Notes under the pieces: generated by a model
Databases searched by the model: none
What the model saw: only the letters and a program-made list of their open reading frames with translations
Told to the model about the DNA's origin: nothing
From: Sphingomonas sp. 1F27F7B
GTDB lineage: Bacteria; Pseudomonadota; Alphaproteobacteria; Sphingomonadales; Sphingomonadaceae
Direction: 5' to 3'
DNA length: 64,000 bases
Assembly: GCF_005503355.1 (NCBI RefSeq)
Contig: NZ_SCMK01000012.1
Span: forward strand, 1 to 64,000
Program-made: the position numbers and the translations under genes
Shown here: piece by piece, positions 1 through 7,153 of the stretch
How positions within the stretch are numbered: position 1 is the stretch's first letter
Layout of the letters: the number at the start of each line of letters is the position of its first letter

Positions 1-48
1 CTTCAAGATCGCGATGATCTGCTCTTCGCTGAACCTGCTGCGCTTCAT
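1..48 (-). CDS. IS3-family transposase OrfA, N-terminal fragment (runs off window)
   Basis: The minus strand reads an ATG at 48 followed by MKRSRFSEEQIIAILK up to the window edge. This is the characteristic start of the helix-turn-helix protein OrfA of IS3-family insertion sequences (KRxRFSEEQII), which binds the element ends and is normally joined by frameshifting to the DDE transposase OrfB. An AAAGGAG ribosome-binding site lies at 59-65. Only 16 codons are visible, so whether the element is complete cannot be judged here. Confidence 0.75.
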   Translation of the reverse strand, partial: MKRSRFSEEQIIAILK

Positions 49-99
49 TCTCGTCCGACTCCTTTGCGTCGGACTCTACTCAAAATCGGTCACATTCCA
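1..99 (-). mobile_element. 5' end of an IS3-type insertion sequence
   Basis: The transposase start and its leader occupy this end. Read on the minus strand the terminus could begin TGGAATGTGACC (position 99) or TGACCGATTTTG (position 92); IS3-family ends usually start with TG, so either is possible. The other terminus lies outside the window, so neither the terminal inverted repeat nor the target duplication can be confirmed. A 7-bp inverted repeat (GTCCGAC 53-59, GTCGGAC 68-74) surrounds the transposase ribosome-binding site. Confidence 0.5.
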
Positions 100-298
100 G
101 GGGCGCACGTCAGGAACAATGATTGCTTCGAAGTTCATGGGCGTACGGCACGACACTGGCTTGGCTCGCACACGTTGGTGGATGGTCATCGGATTTCACT
201 GGCCAAGTTAGCTAGGCCTGCTAGCTTCCCGGCCATCGCACGCCATGCCCCGTTGGCCGCGTTAGCGCCCGGGCTGGGCGCCCTTCCCCATCGCTAGT

Positions 299-318
299 TT
301 GGACACAGAATTGGACAC
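299..318. repeat. Direct repeat TTGGACAC, possible integrase arm sites
   Basis: TTGGACAC occurs at 299-306 and again at 311-318, 12 bp apart, about 60 bp from the break in the tRNA-Leu fragment. Closely spaced short direct repeats next to a tRNA attachment site are typical of the arm sites of tyrosine recombinases. Assigning them this role is inference. The rest of 100-380 shows no convincing gene. Confidence 0.3.
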
Positions 319-379
319 GGACGCGTTTTGCGTTCGTGCAAGCTGTTGTTTTATAGAGATAATTTAACAAGTTGACGCG

Positions 380-419
380 AACCTAAATCTGGCGCGTCTA
401 CCAGTTCCGCCACGCCCGC
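380..419 (-). tRNA. 5' half of tRNA-Leu(UAG), broken just after the anticodon
   Basis: Read from 419 downward the sequence starts GCGGGCGTGGCGGAACTGG and continues through the D-arm (GGTAGACGCG), the anticodon-stem strand CCAGA and the loop TTTAGGT, with anticodon TAG. This matches the 5' half of a bacterial tRNA-Leu(UAG). After the loop the sequence departs from any tRNA: no TCTGG closing strand, variable arm, T-arm or matching CCCGC acceptor strand is found between 1 and 380. A good promoter stands on the 5' side, so this is the original gene's front half, cut off by insertion of foreign DNA in the anticodon loop or by a rearrangement. Confidence 0.8.
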
Positions 420-443
420 ACAGGGCACCGCCGGTCGGCGGGC

Positions 444-471
444 TCTATAGCAGTCGGGGCCTTCATCGCAA
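444..471 (-). promoter_or_regulatory. Promoter of the broken tRNA-Leu gene
   Basis: On the minus strand TTGCGA (466-471) and TATAGA (444-449) are separated by 16 bp, placing a start site about 20 bases before the tRNA 5' end at 419. The boxes are close to the housekeeping consensus, as expected for a strong stable-RNA promoter. Confidence 0.55.
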
Positions 472-531
472 GGGCGGAGGCAACTTCATCGCGACACGAA
501 GCGTTGGTCAACCGAAACAAGGAGACTGACC

Positions 532-711
532 GTGCCCGTTGAGCCGCCCGTCCAGCCCACCGTGCCGCCCGCCGAGCAACCGCCGGCGCCGCGCCCGGGC
601 CAGCCGACGAGCCCGCCCCCGGAGCTGGATCCGCCGGCACCGGACATCGACGTACCGGCACCGCAACCGTCCACGCCTGCGGTGCCCGCGCCGGGCCAGC
701 CCATTGCCTGA
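532..711 (+). CDS. Small proline-rich protein (59 aa)
   Basis: A GTG start follows AAGGAG (519-524) at a seven-base spacing and the frame runs to TGA at 709-711. About four residues in ten are proline, in runs such as PPVQPTVPPAEQPPAPRPGQ, with acidic residues and no basic run, signal peptide or membrane segment. It is probably an unstructured linker-like peptide. The gene stands 14 bases before another tiny gene, with a GGAGGAG site right after its stop codon. Strong ribosome-binding sites in series support real coding, but I recognise no family. Confidence 0.45.
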   Translation: MPVEPPVQPTVPPAEQPPAPRPGQPTSPPPELDPPAPDIDVPAPQPSTPAVPAPGQPIA

Positions 712-725
712 GGAGGAGAGAGAGG

Positions 726-842
726 ATGAACGATCGTGAAGACCCGCGCTCCGATCTCGAACGGAACGGCGAAGCCCGCGCCGATGCCATCCGACGCAGC
801 GAAAGCGGCAAGCTGAAGAACTACGACGCGGACCAGCGATAA
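726..842 (+). CDS. Tiny charged protein (38 aa)
   Basis: An ATG preceded by a purine-rich GGAGGAGAGAGAGG tract opens 38 codons ending in TAA. The product (MNDREDPRSDLERNGEARAD...) is very hydrophilic, rich in Asp, Glu and Arg, and predicted largely helical or disordered. It lies between the proline-rich peptide and the Crp/Fnr gene, with 13 bases to the latter's ATG, so the three may be one transcript. No family is recognised; the ribosome-binding site and spacing are the main support. Confidence 0.45.
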   Translation: MNDREDPRSDLERNGEARADAIRRSESGKLKNYDADQR

Positions 843-855
843 CCCCCGGCCATCC

Positions 856-1575
856 ATGATCGACAAACATCTGAAGAAGCTCCGGCTGCGCTGCGAAATC
901 GGCGCTCCGGAGGAGGAAGCGCTTCGTGCCGTGCTGCAGGGTCCCTTCGACCATGCGGCCGAGCAGGTGATCGTGCGGCGCGGCGAGCGGCTGAACAGCT
1001 CGCTCCTGCTGCTCGAGGGCCTGCTCGCACGCTACAAGGACCTCAGCAACGGCCAGCGCCAGATCACGCATGTGCATGTGCCCGGCGATTTCGCCGACCT
1101 GCACGGCTACACGCTCGGCTATCTCGATCACAACGTGATCACCCTCACTCCCTGCCGCATCGCCCGCGCGCCGCACGCCCGGGTCAGGGAGATCACCAAT
1201 CGTTTCCCGAGCCTCACCCGCGCCTTCTGGTTCTCGACCAATCTCGACGCGAGCATCCATCGCGAATGGGAAGTCTCGCTGGGGCGGCGCAATGCGATCG
1301 AGCGTGCCGCGCACCTGTTCTGCGAGTTGCAGTCGCGGCTGCTCGTGGTGGGCGCAGCCGAAGGCAACAGCTTCCGCCTGCCGATCACGCAGAACCAGTT
1401 CGCCGAGTGCCTCGGCCTCACCGGCGTGCACGTGAACCGCGTGCTGCGCGAGTTGCGCGAGGCGGGCCTGGCGGATTTTCGCGGTGGCCAGGTTACGATC
1501 CACGATCGGCCGGGGCTGGAATCGCTCGCCGAGTTCGATCCGCTCTATTTGTATCTCGATCGACCGGCCAACTAG
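856..1575 (+). CDS. Crp/Fnr-family transcriptional regulator
   Basis: This 239-aa protein has a cyclic-nucleotide-binding-like beta-roll in roughly residues 30-120 (RRGERLNSSLLLLEGLLARY, HVPGDFADLHGY) and a Crp-type winged helix near 165-215 (ITQNQFAECLGLTGVHVNRVLRELREAG). The recognition helix GLTGVHVNRVLREL is typical of the family. The N-terminal cysteine cluster of oxygen-sensing Fnr proteins is absent, so it is neither Fnr nor an obvious FixK. The ligand is unknown; related alphaproteobacterial proteins respond to stress or membrane signals. No target site was identified in the window. Confidence 0.85.
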   Translation: MIDKHLKKLRLRCEIGAPEEEALRAVLQGPFDHAAEQVIVRRGERLNSSLLLLEGLLARYKDLSNGQRQITHVHVPGDFADLHGYTLGYLDHNVITLTPCRIARAPHARVREITNRFPSLTRAFWFSTNLDASIHREWEVSLGRRNAIERAAHLFCELQSRLLVVGAAEGNSFRLPITQNQFAECLGLTGVHVNRVLRELREAGLADFRGGQVTIHDRPGLESLAEFDPLYLYLDRPAN

Positions 1576-1682
1576 CTGCCTGTCCGCGAAGGCCCGGCCG
1601 TGCGCGGCACGCTGGCGCCCCCGCGCATCGGCATCCCGATGCCCGGCTCCCCCAGAGGTCCGACGAGCCGGGACAGTCCTGC

Positions 1683-2000
1683 CTAGGCGCCCGCTTCCCG
1701 CTTGCGGGCGATCTCGGCACTCTCGCCCTTGAGCGGCTTCGAGACCGGGCAGACTTCCTGCAGATAGGAATTGAGCGTGTTGGCGAGATTGTCCGCGACC
1801 AGCCGATAATGGACATACTGGCCGCGCTTCTCGCTCGTCACCAGCCCGGCATTCTCCAGCACCGCGAGGTGCTGCGAGACCGCCGGCTTGGAGATCTCGA
1901 ACCGCGCGGCGATCTCCCCGGCGGTCAGTTCGGCATTGCTGAGATAGGCGAGGATCTTGCGGCGCACGGTGGACGACAGGGCTTCGAAGACGCGTTGCAT
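1683..2000 (-). CDS. ArsR/SdpR-type winged-helix repressor
   Basis: The 105-aa product is a single winged-helix domain: FEALSSTVRRKILAYLSNAE, then the helix-turn-helix ELTAGEIAARFEISKPAVSQHLAVLENAGLV and the wing KRGQYVHYRL. This is the ArsR fold of the SdpR-like branch; the CxC metal site of arsenic or cadmium sensors is missing, so it probably does not sense metal. The gene is divergent from the fatty-acid desaturase with 90 bp between start codons, and a palindrome lies in that gap, so control of the desaturase and of itself is the simplest reading. Confidence 0.85.
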   Translation of the reverse strand: MQRVFEALSSTVRRKILAYLSNAELTAGEIAARFEISKPAVSQHLAVLENAGLVTSEKRGQYVHYRLVADNLANTLNSYLQEVCPVSKPLKGESAEIARKREAGA

Positions 2001-2055
2001 GCCCGATCATTTAAGTGATTTCTTCATTGCTTTCCAGCCGAATCGCGATATTTAT

Positions 2056-2079
2056 TTAGGCAATGACTTAATTACCTAA
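2056..2079. promoter_or_regulatory. Imperfect palindrome, candidate ArsR operator
   Basis: TTAGGCAAT and ATTACCTAA, 8 of 9 bases complementary, flank a 6-bp centre in an AT-rich tract unlike the surrounding DNA. The palindrome ends 11 bases before the desaturase start codon and lies in the only non-coding gap between that gene and the divergent ArsR-type gene. Position and symmetry suggest a repressor site; the binding protein is inferred. Confidence 0.45.
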
Positions 2080-2090
2080 CAGGTGAGTCC

Positions 2091-3008
2091 ATGCCCGATG
2101 CGATCCGCGACGATGCCCATGCCGTCAACAGCCTGATCGAGACGCCCGGCGCCGATCCCGTCAACGGCCGGGTACGATGGGATCCGGGTCATTCGCTATG
2201 GAATGGCGGGATGATGGCGGCGGCGCTGGTGCTCGGCCCCCTCACCTTCACTCCCGCCGCCTTCGCGGTGTTCGTCGTCACCACCGGGGCGAGCTTGCTG
2301 CTCGGCCATTCGGTCGGCTTCCACCGCCGCCTGACCCATCGCAGCTTCCAATGCCCGCTCTGGCTGGAGCGCGTGCTGGTCTGGTTCGGCACCGCGGTGG
2401 GGATGAGCGGGCCGCACTGGATCATTCGCACGCACGACCTGCGCGACTGGGCGCAGCGAAATCCGCATTGCCACCCCTATCTCAGCCATGCCGGCGGCAT
2501 GGTGCGCGATGCGTGGTGGCAGCTCCATTGCCGGCTGGAGCTCGCCCATCCGCCCCGCTTCGACCTCGGCCGCGCCGGGCGTGATCGCTTCTATCGCTTC
2601 CTCGAAGCCAGCTGGATGGTGCAGCAGCTGCCGATCGCGGCGTTGCTCTTCTGGGCAGGCGGCTGGAGTTTCGTGATCTGGGGCGTCTGCGTGCGCGTCT
2701 TCGCCTGCGTCCATGGCCATTGGCTGGTCGGCCATCTCGCCCATACCCGCGGGCCGCAAAGCTGGATCGTGCGCGGCGCGGGCGTGCAGGCGCACGATGT
2801 GCCCTGGGCCGGCTTCATCACCATGGGCGAGGCCTGGCACAACAACCACCACGCCTTTCCCGGATCCGCCCGGATCGGGCTCTATCCGGGCCAGAGCGAC
2901 CCGGGCTTCGCCTTCATCCGACTGCTGGCGGCACTCGGCCTGGCCTGGGACATCCGCACGCCCGCCAGCCTGCCGCACCGCGACCAGCTGGTGGAGGCAC
3001 ATGCATGA
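2091..3008 (+). CDS. Membrane fatty-acid (acyl-CoA type) desaturase
   Basis: A 305-aa integral membrane di-iron desaturase. The three histidine clusters are visible: HRRLTHR near residue 80, HDLRDWAQRNPHCHPYLSH near 115-135, and WHNNHH near 248. Hydrophobic segments flank them (residues 40-70 and 180-205). Enzymes of this group introduce a cis double bond into acyl chains and so adjust membrane fluidity. The stop codon overlaps the start of the next membrane protein (ATGA), and the divergent ArsR-type gene suggests dedicated control. Acyl-CoA versus phospholipid-bound substrate cannot be settled from sequence. Confidence 0.85.
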   Translation: MPDAIRDDAHAVNSLIETPGADPVNGRVRWDPGHSLWNGGMMAAALVLGPLTFTPAAFAVFVVTTGASLLLGHSVGFHRRLTHRSFQCPLWLERVLVWFGTAVGMSGPHWIIRTHDLRDWAQRNPHCHPYLSHAGGMVRDAWWQLHCRLELAHPPRFDLGRAGRDRFYRFLEASWMVQQLPIAALLFWAGGWSFVIWGVCVRVFACVHGHWLVGHLAHTRGPQSWIVRGAGVQAHDVPWAGFITMGEAWHNNHHAFPGSARIGLYPGQSDPGFAFIRLLAALGLAWDIRTPASLPHRDQLVEAHA

Positions 3009-3379
3009 AGACGCCCTTCCCGTTCCGCCGCGCCGTTGGCGACATACTCGTCGCTGCGCTGGCCGCTTCGATCGTCCTCAGCGCTTCGTTCGGTATATTC
3101 GGACTCTTCGTCTTCCCGATCGTCTATTTCCTGACTGCCGTGATCGGCGCGCTGATGGCGTTGCCGCTCTACTGGCTTCTCCATCGCATGGGCATCGCGC
3201 GAGGCTGGATGGCGCCACCGGCCGGGCTGCTGGCCGGCATCGCGGGGATGCTGTGGTTCGACAATCCGTCCGCCGGCCACTCGCTCCTGTCGCCATTCTG
3301 GTATGCGGCGGCCGGCATCGTGGGCGGCCTCACCTTCTGGTGGCGCCTGCGGCCTAGTTCGCCACCCGCCGCGCAGTGA
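3005..3379 (+). CDS. Small membrane protein coupled to the desaturase
   Basis: The ATG overlaps the desaturase stop by four bases, so the two are translationally coupled. The 124-aa product has about four hydrophobic segments (around residues 12-30, 32-50, 72-85 and 98-115) and a basic N-terminus without a signal-peptide cleavage site. I recognise no family. Coupling suggests an accessory to the desaturase or simple co-regulation. Its last 26 bases overlap the convergent cyclophilin gene. Confidence 0.65.
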   Translation: MKTPFPFRRAVGDILVAALAASIVLSASFGIFGLFVFPIVYFLTAVIGALMALPLYWLLHRMGIARGWMAPPAGLLAGIAGMLWFDNPSAGHSLLSPFWYAAAGIVGGLTFWWRLRPSSPPAAQ

Positions 3380-3977
3380 GGATCTTTACCGCCGCCGCCG
3401 GGATCTCGCCCTTGAAATAGCCGCCGCTCAGCGTCGCGGTCGGCGAATTGGGCGCGTCGAAGATCTTGAGCACAACGTCCTTGCCCTCGACGACATGGGC
3501 GAAGGCCGCAAAGCCCAGATTGTCGCCCGGCCGGCTCGGATCGGCGTCGAACGAGGGCTGGTCGCCCAGCACGATGGTGAAGTCGCCGCTGGCGGTGCCG
3601 GGCGCGCGGCGCGGCGTCGAGAGGGTGAAATCGGTATGCTTGATGCCGGTGAGCGTGGTCGGCTCATGCTTGATCGGGGGCAGTACCTTGCCCCGCGCAT
3701 TGTTCACTCCGAACTGGACGAAGCCGAAATGATCGGCGACCTTCACCACCCGGTAGAAGGGGGCGCCGTCGAGCCGCTTCTGATCGACATAGCGCAGGAA
3801 ATTGTTGCCGCTTATCGGCGCACGGACATTGTCCACTTCCACCGTGATCGTTCCCGCGCTGGTGACCAGCGCGACGCGGGGCAATGCCGGTGCCGGGCCG
3901 GGTGCCGGCACGGCCGTCTGGGCCAGCGCCGGAGCGACGAGCAACAGGCCGATCAGGCCACACAGCATGCGAAGCAT
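3354..3977 (-). CDS. Secreted cyclophilin-type peptidyl-prolyl isomerase
   Basis: The 207-aa protein starts with a cleavable signal peptide (MLRMLCGLIGLLLVAPALAQ) and a short Ala/Pro linker, followed by a cyclophilin fold: VALVTSAGTITVEVDNVRAP, NNFLRYVDQKRLDGAPFYRV, SGDFTIVLGD and FAAFAHVVEGKDVVLKI. Such enzymes catalyse cis-trans isomerisation of prolyl bonds and assist folding in the periplasm. The usual FHR and GGD blocks are altered (FYRV, no clear GGDxTxxNG), so activity may be weak. It is the last gene of a leftward run that includes the two secreted proteins upstream. Confidence 0.85.
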   Translation of the reverse strand: MLRMLCGLIGLLLVAPALAQTAVPAPGPAPALPRVALVTSAGTITVEVDNVRAPISGNNFLRYVDQKRLDGAPFYRVVKVADHFGFVQFGVNNARGKVLPPIKHEPTTLTGIKHTDFTLSTPRRAPGTASGDFTIVLGDQPSFDADPSRPGDNLGFAAFAHVVEGKDVVLKIFDAPNSPTATLSGGYFKGEIPAAAVKILTARRVAN

Positions 3978-3990
3978 AATCTCTCCTCGA

Positions 3991-4908
3991 TCAGCGGAAG
4001 GGATAGGCGCCGGAGGCTTCGCGCCCCGTCTTCACGTCGATCACCTTTCCGCCCTGATAGGCCAGCACGCCCGGCACCGGAACCAGCCGGTTGATCCCGC
4101 TCGCATTGGGATTGAAGAACTTGCCCACCGCCCGATACTCGGCCGGCTTCACCGCCGCCTTGGCGACCAGGGGGGCGAGCGCCGGCGGCAGCGCGCCGCC
4201 GGGCGCCACCGGGCGCACGGTTCCGGCGATCAGGAAGCCCGGCGTGTCGCTGCTCGGCCCATAGCCGGTTTCGGCGGCCAGTTCCGGGACGTCGGACTTG
4301 AACTTGGCCCGATCGGCAAAGAAGGTGCCGAGGTCGAGCACTTCACCCGGCCGGGCGGTAAACCCCACCGTGCCCAGGCAGAAGCAGATGTGCAGCCCGG
4401 CCGGCCCCATCGCCCAGGACGCACCATAGAGCACGAAGTCGCCGGGCAGCGTCTCGACCAGGAACAGGCTGTCCGGATCGCCGCGCACCAGCGGATGCTT
4501 GTTGTCGACGGCATTGACGTTGAGGACGCCGCCATAGCTGAAATTGAACGCCTCGAGCGAGGGGACCGGCGGAATCTGGCCGGAGAATTTCTGGCCGGCA
4601 CCTTCCGCCGCCGCCTTCTTGGCAAGGGCCTTTTCCCGATCCTTCGCCAGTCCCGGCTCGGCCTTGGCGAATGCTTCGGCCTTGGCCGCGCGATAGCCGT
4701 CCATCTCGCTTCCGGTCGGCACGCGCAGGAAGACCGGCTCGAACTTCGGGACGCCCTTCGGCTTGTGGACGCGCAGGACCAGATAGGCCCGGTCCGGACG
4801 GATGCTGACCGGAGCGCCGGCTTCGATCTCGACCATTTCGTCGACGATATTCTGGGCCATTGCCGGCGTGGCGGACACCAGGGCGAGCGCGGCGAGCAGG
4901 CGCAGCAT
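3991..4908 (-). CDS. Secreted protein of unknown function (305 aa)
   Basis: The start at 4908 is set by overlap with the stop of the upstream gene (TGATG) and by the signal peptide MLRLLAALALVSATPAMAQ. The mature part has a first domain with beta-strand pattern (PVSIRPDRAYLVLRVHKP), an Ala/Lys/Glu-rich helical stretch near residues 70-110, and a second beta-rich part with LPGDFVLYGASWAMGPAGLHICFCLGTVGF, which recalls DUF2846-type domains only loosely. It is probably periplasmic or outer-membrane associated. The neighbour upstream is also secreted, so the pair likely acts together. Confidence 0.7.
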   Translation of the reverse strand: MLRLLAALALVSATPAMAQNIVDEMVEIEAGAPVSIRPDRAYLVLRVHKPKGVPKFEPVFLRVPTGSEMDGYRAAKAEAFAKAEPGLAKDREKALAKKAAAEGAGQKFSGQIPPVPSLEAFNFSYGGVLNVNAVDNKHPLVRGDPDSLFLVETLPGDFVLYGASWAMGPAGLHICFCLGTVGFTARPGEVLDLGTFFADRAKFKSDVPELAAETGYGPSSDTPGFLIAGTVRPVAPGGALPPALAPLVAKAAVKPAEYRAVGKFFNPNASGINRLVPVPGVLAYQGGKVIDVKTGREASGAYPFR

Positions 4909-5462
4909 CAGCGATCCTCCGGAAGCGGCAGCCCATCGGGCGCGGGCCCCGACGCAGCCTTGGCCTGCATCGCGATCGATGCCTGCGAGAAATTGTCGGT
5001 GAGCTGTTCCCAGCGGCGCTCCTGCAGGGGATAGCGCTGATAGCCGCGCGGCTCCATGCAGCGGCGCAGTCGCGACTGGTGTGCGCGGCGGACCAACGGC
5101 CCCGCCACGATCTCGCCGATCACCGCCCCGACCAGGCCATAGGGCTGGAATCCCCGCGTGACGACCTCGGTCGCCGGCTTGTCGTCCCAGGGCGCGAACG
5201 TCGGCACGCCGGGGCTCGCATTCGCCACCGGCATGAAGCGGTAGCATTCGGTGAAATCCGAGAGTGCCTCGGCGAAGCTCGTATCGGCCCGCCAATAATA
5301 GAAATATTTCCAGCCATTGCTGACGACCGCCGGATCCCGCCCGCCCGAAAGGTCGGGAATCTGGATCGCGGCGGGATCGGGCACATCGCGCATGTCCTGC
5401 GCGAACGCCGGCGCCTGCGCGAGCAGCCCCGCCAGCGGCAAGATCAACAAGGATGTCCGCAT
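4908..5462 (-). CDS. Secreted protein of unknown function (184 aa)
   Basis: A signal peptide (MRTSLLILPLAGLLAQAPAFAQ) precedes an aromatic-rich region (NGWKYFYYWRADTSFAEALSDFTECYRF) and a glycine/valine hydrophobic stretch (YGLVGAVIGEIVAGPLVRRA, about residues 108-127), followed by RRCMEPRGYQRYPL. The last part resembles small periplasmic or lipoprotein-like proteins in which a conserved Cys-Met segment follows a glycine-zipper-like helix, but no family is certain. The gene is translationally coupled to the next one. Confidence 0.65.
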   Translation of the reverse strand: MRTSLLILPLAGLLAQAPAFAQDMRDVPDPAAIQIPDLSGGRDPAVVSNGWKYFYYWRADTSFAEALSDFTECYRFMPVANASPGVPTFAPWDDKPATEVVTRGFQPYGLVGAVIGEIVAGPLVRRAHQSRLRRCMEPRGYQRYPLQERRWEQLTDNFSQASIAMQAKAASGPAPDGLPLPEDR

Positions 5463-5517
5463 GATCCCTTCCCCCCGGCACCGACTATGATCCGTGCGCG
5501 GGGGGATGGCAACGGCC

Positions 5518-7023
5518 TCAGCCCGCCAGCGCCTTCTTCAGCAGCTCGTTGACCACCGCCGGATTGGCCTTGCCGCCCATCGCCTTCATCGTCTGGCCGA
5601 CGAAGAAGCCGAACAGCGCTTCCTTGCCGCCGCGATACTGTTCGAGCTGGCCCGGATTCTTCGCCAGCACGTCGGCGATCACTGCCTCGATCGCGCCGGT
5701 GTCGCTGGTCTGCTTGAGCCCGCGCTCCTCGACGATCTTGCCCGCCGGGTCGCCGGTCTCGAGCATGATTTCGAACACCTGCTTGGCGAGCGGCCCGGAA
5801 AGCGTGCCGTCGGCGGCCAGCGCGAGCAGCTCGGCGCCCTGCTCGGGGCTGACCGGGCTCGCGTCGAGGTCCTTGTTCAGCCGGTTCAGCGCGCCATAGA
5901 GATCGGAGAGCAGCCAGTTCGCCGCGGCGCGCGCGACTTCGTTCTCGCCCTTCTTCTGCACGCGTGCACTCTCGGCCAGCAGCGCCTCGAACCAGCGCGC
6001 GGTATCGGCATCGGCCGTCAGCGTCGCGGCGTTATAGGCGCTCAGGCCCAGCTCCTGCTCGTAGCGGCGGCGCTTGGCGTCGGGCAGTTCGGGCAGGCTG
6101 GCGCGGCATTCCTCGAGAAAGGCATCGTCCAGCTCGAGCGGCAGCAGGTCGGGATCGGGGAAATAGCGATAGTCGTGCGCGTCTTCCTTCGAGCGCATCG
6201 ACCGGGTCTCGCCCTTGTCCGGATCGAACAGGCGGGTTTCCTGGACGATCCTGCCCCCGCTTTCCAGCACCTCGACCTGGCGGCGCGCCTCGATCTCCAC
6301 CGTCTGCATGACGAAGCGAACCGAGTTGACGTTCTTGGTCTCGGTGCGGGTACCGAACTCGGCGCCCGGCCTGCGCACGCTGACATTCACGTCGGCGCGC
6401 ATCGAGCCCTGGTCCATGTTCCCGTCGCACGAGCCGACATAGCGCAGGATCGCGCGCAGCTTGCTCAGATAGGCACCCGCTTCCTGCGGCGAGCGCATGT
6501 CGGGCTTCGACACGATCTCCATCAGCGCCACGCCTGCGCGGTTGAGGTCGACATAGGAGCGCGTCGGATGCTGATCGTGCATCAGCTTGCCGGCATCCTG
6601 CTCGACATGGATGCGCTCGATGCCGATCGTCTTGACGCTGGCCTCGGGATCCTTGTCGTCCAGGCTGATCTCGATCTGCCCCTCGCCCACCAGCGGATGG
6701 AAGAGCTGGCTGATCTGATAGCCCTGGGGCAGATCGGCGTAGAAATAATTCTTGCGGTCGAAGCGCGACCATTTGTTGATCACCGCGCCGATCGCCATGC
6801 CGGTGCGCACCGCCTGGCGGATGCACTCCTTGTTCGGCGTGGGCAGCATGCCCGGCATCGCCGCGTCGATCAGGCTCACCTGGCTGTTCGGCTCCGCACC
6901 GAAAGTGGTGGCCGCACCCGAGAAGAGCTTGGCGTTCGACGTGACCTGCGCATGGACCTCGAGGCCGATCACGACCTCCCATTCGCCGGTTTCGCCCTGG
7001 ATGCGATAGGTGGATTCAGTCAT
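5518..7023 (-). CDS. gatB: Asp-tRNA(Asn)/Glu-tRNA(Gln) amidotransferase subunit B
   Basis: The 501-aa product carries the GatB signature near the N-terminus ([13 protein letters not shown]), the catalytic cradle with [31 protein letters not shown] and [15 protein letters not shown], and a C-terminal helical and YqeY-like tail ([14 protein letters not shown] to the C-terminus) that contacts tRNA. With GatA and GatC it phosphorylates and amidates misacylated Glu-tRNA(Gln) and/or Asp-tRNA(Asn). Its length is normal. It is the last gene of the leftward gatC-gatA-small ORF-gatB cluster and starts one base after the small ORF's stop codon. Confidence 0.97.
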   Translation of the reverse strand: MTESTYRIQGETGEWEVVIGLEVHAQVTSNAKLFSGAATTFGAEPNSQVSLIDAAMPGMLPTPNKECIRQAVRTGMAIGAVINKWSRFDRKNYFYADLPQGYQISQLFHPLVGEGQIEISLDDKDPEASVKTIGIERIHVEQDAGKLMHDQHPTRSYVDLNRAGVALMEIVSKPDMRSPQEAGAYLSKLRAILRYVGSCDGNMDQGSMRADVNVSVRRPGAEFGTRTETKNVNSVRFVMQTVEIEARRQVEVLESGGRIVQETRLFDPDKGETRSMRSKEDAHDYRYFPDPDLLPLELDDAFLEECRASLPELPDAKRRRYEQELGLSAYNAATLTADADTARWFEALLAESARVQKKGENEVARAAANWLLSDLYGALNRLNKDLDASPVSPEQGAELLALAADGTLSGPLAKQVFEIMLETGDPAGKIVEERGLKQTSDTGAIEAVIADVLAKNPGQLEQYRGGKEALFGFFVGQTMKAMGGKANPAVVNELLKKALAG

Positions 7024-7024
7024 T

Positions 7025-7150
7025 TCAATTCCGCTTCTTCATCGCCTTGGCGGCGCTTGCGCGCCTATCGCGTCCTCGACGGTCCAATCCGAGAGCATCC
7101 ACGAGCACATGGACCAAGGTCCCAAGCGCTTGGAAGAATGCCTCAACCAT
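7025..7150 (-). CDS. Small protein between gatA and gatB (41 aa)
   Basis: An ATG at 7150, three bases after the gatA stop codon, opens 41 codons ending in TGA one base before the gatB ATG. The frame therefore fills the gap exactly. The product is [20 protein letters not shown], an amphipathic or membrane-seeking helix, followed by a very basic tail rich in Arg and Lys ([19 protein letters not shown]). Such a peptide could sit on the membrane or on RNA. I know no standard gat subunit of this kind. The tight fit argues for translation, at least as a coupling device between gatA and gatB. Confidence 0.5.
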   Translation of the reverse strand: MVEAFFQALGTLVHVLVDALGLDRRGRDRRASAAKAMKKRN

Positions 7151-7153
7151 GAC

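Noticed and set aside
14..297. Short rightward frames at the left edge
   Set aside because: They are antisense to the transposase start or lie in non-coding DNA and have no ribosome-binding site.
100..380. A group I intron in the tRNA-Leu anticodon loop
   Set aside because: No 3' half of the tRNA (closing anticodon strand, T-arm, CCCGC acceptor strand) occurs in the remaining 380 bases, so the gene is truncated rather than interrupted, at least within the window.
508..2010. A leftward 500-codon frame through the Crp/Fnr and ArsR-type genes
   Set aside because: It runs across two well-supported genes in other frames and has no domain; a GC-content artefact.
3991..5481. One long leftward protein covering both secreted proteins at 4-5.5 kb
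   Set aside because: Two signal peptides and a TGATG junction at 4908 show two coupled genes; the longer frame only happens to lack a stop upstream.
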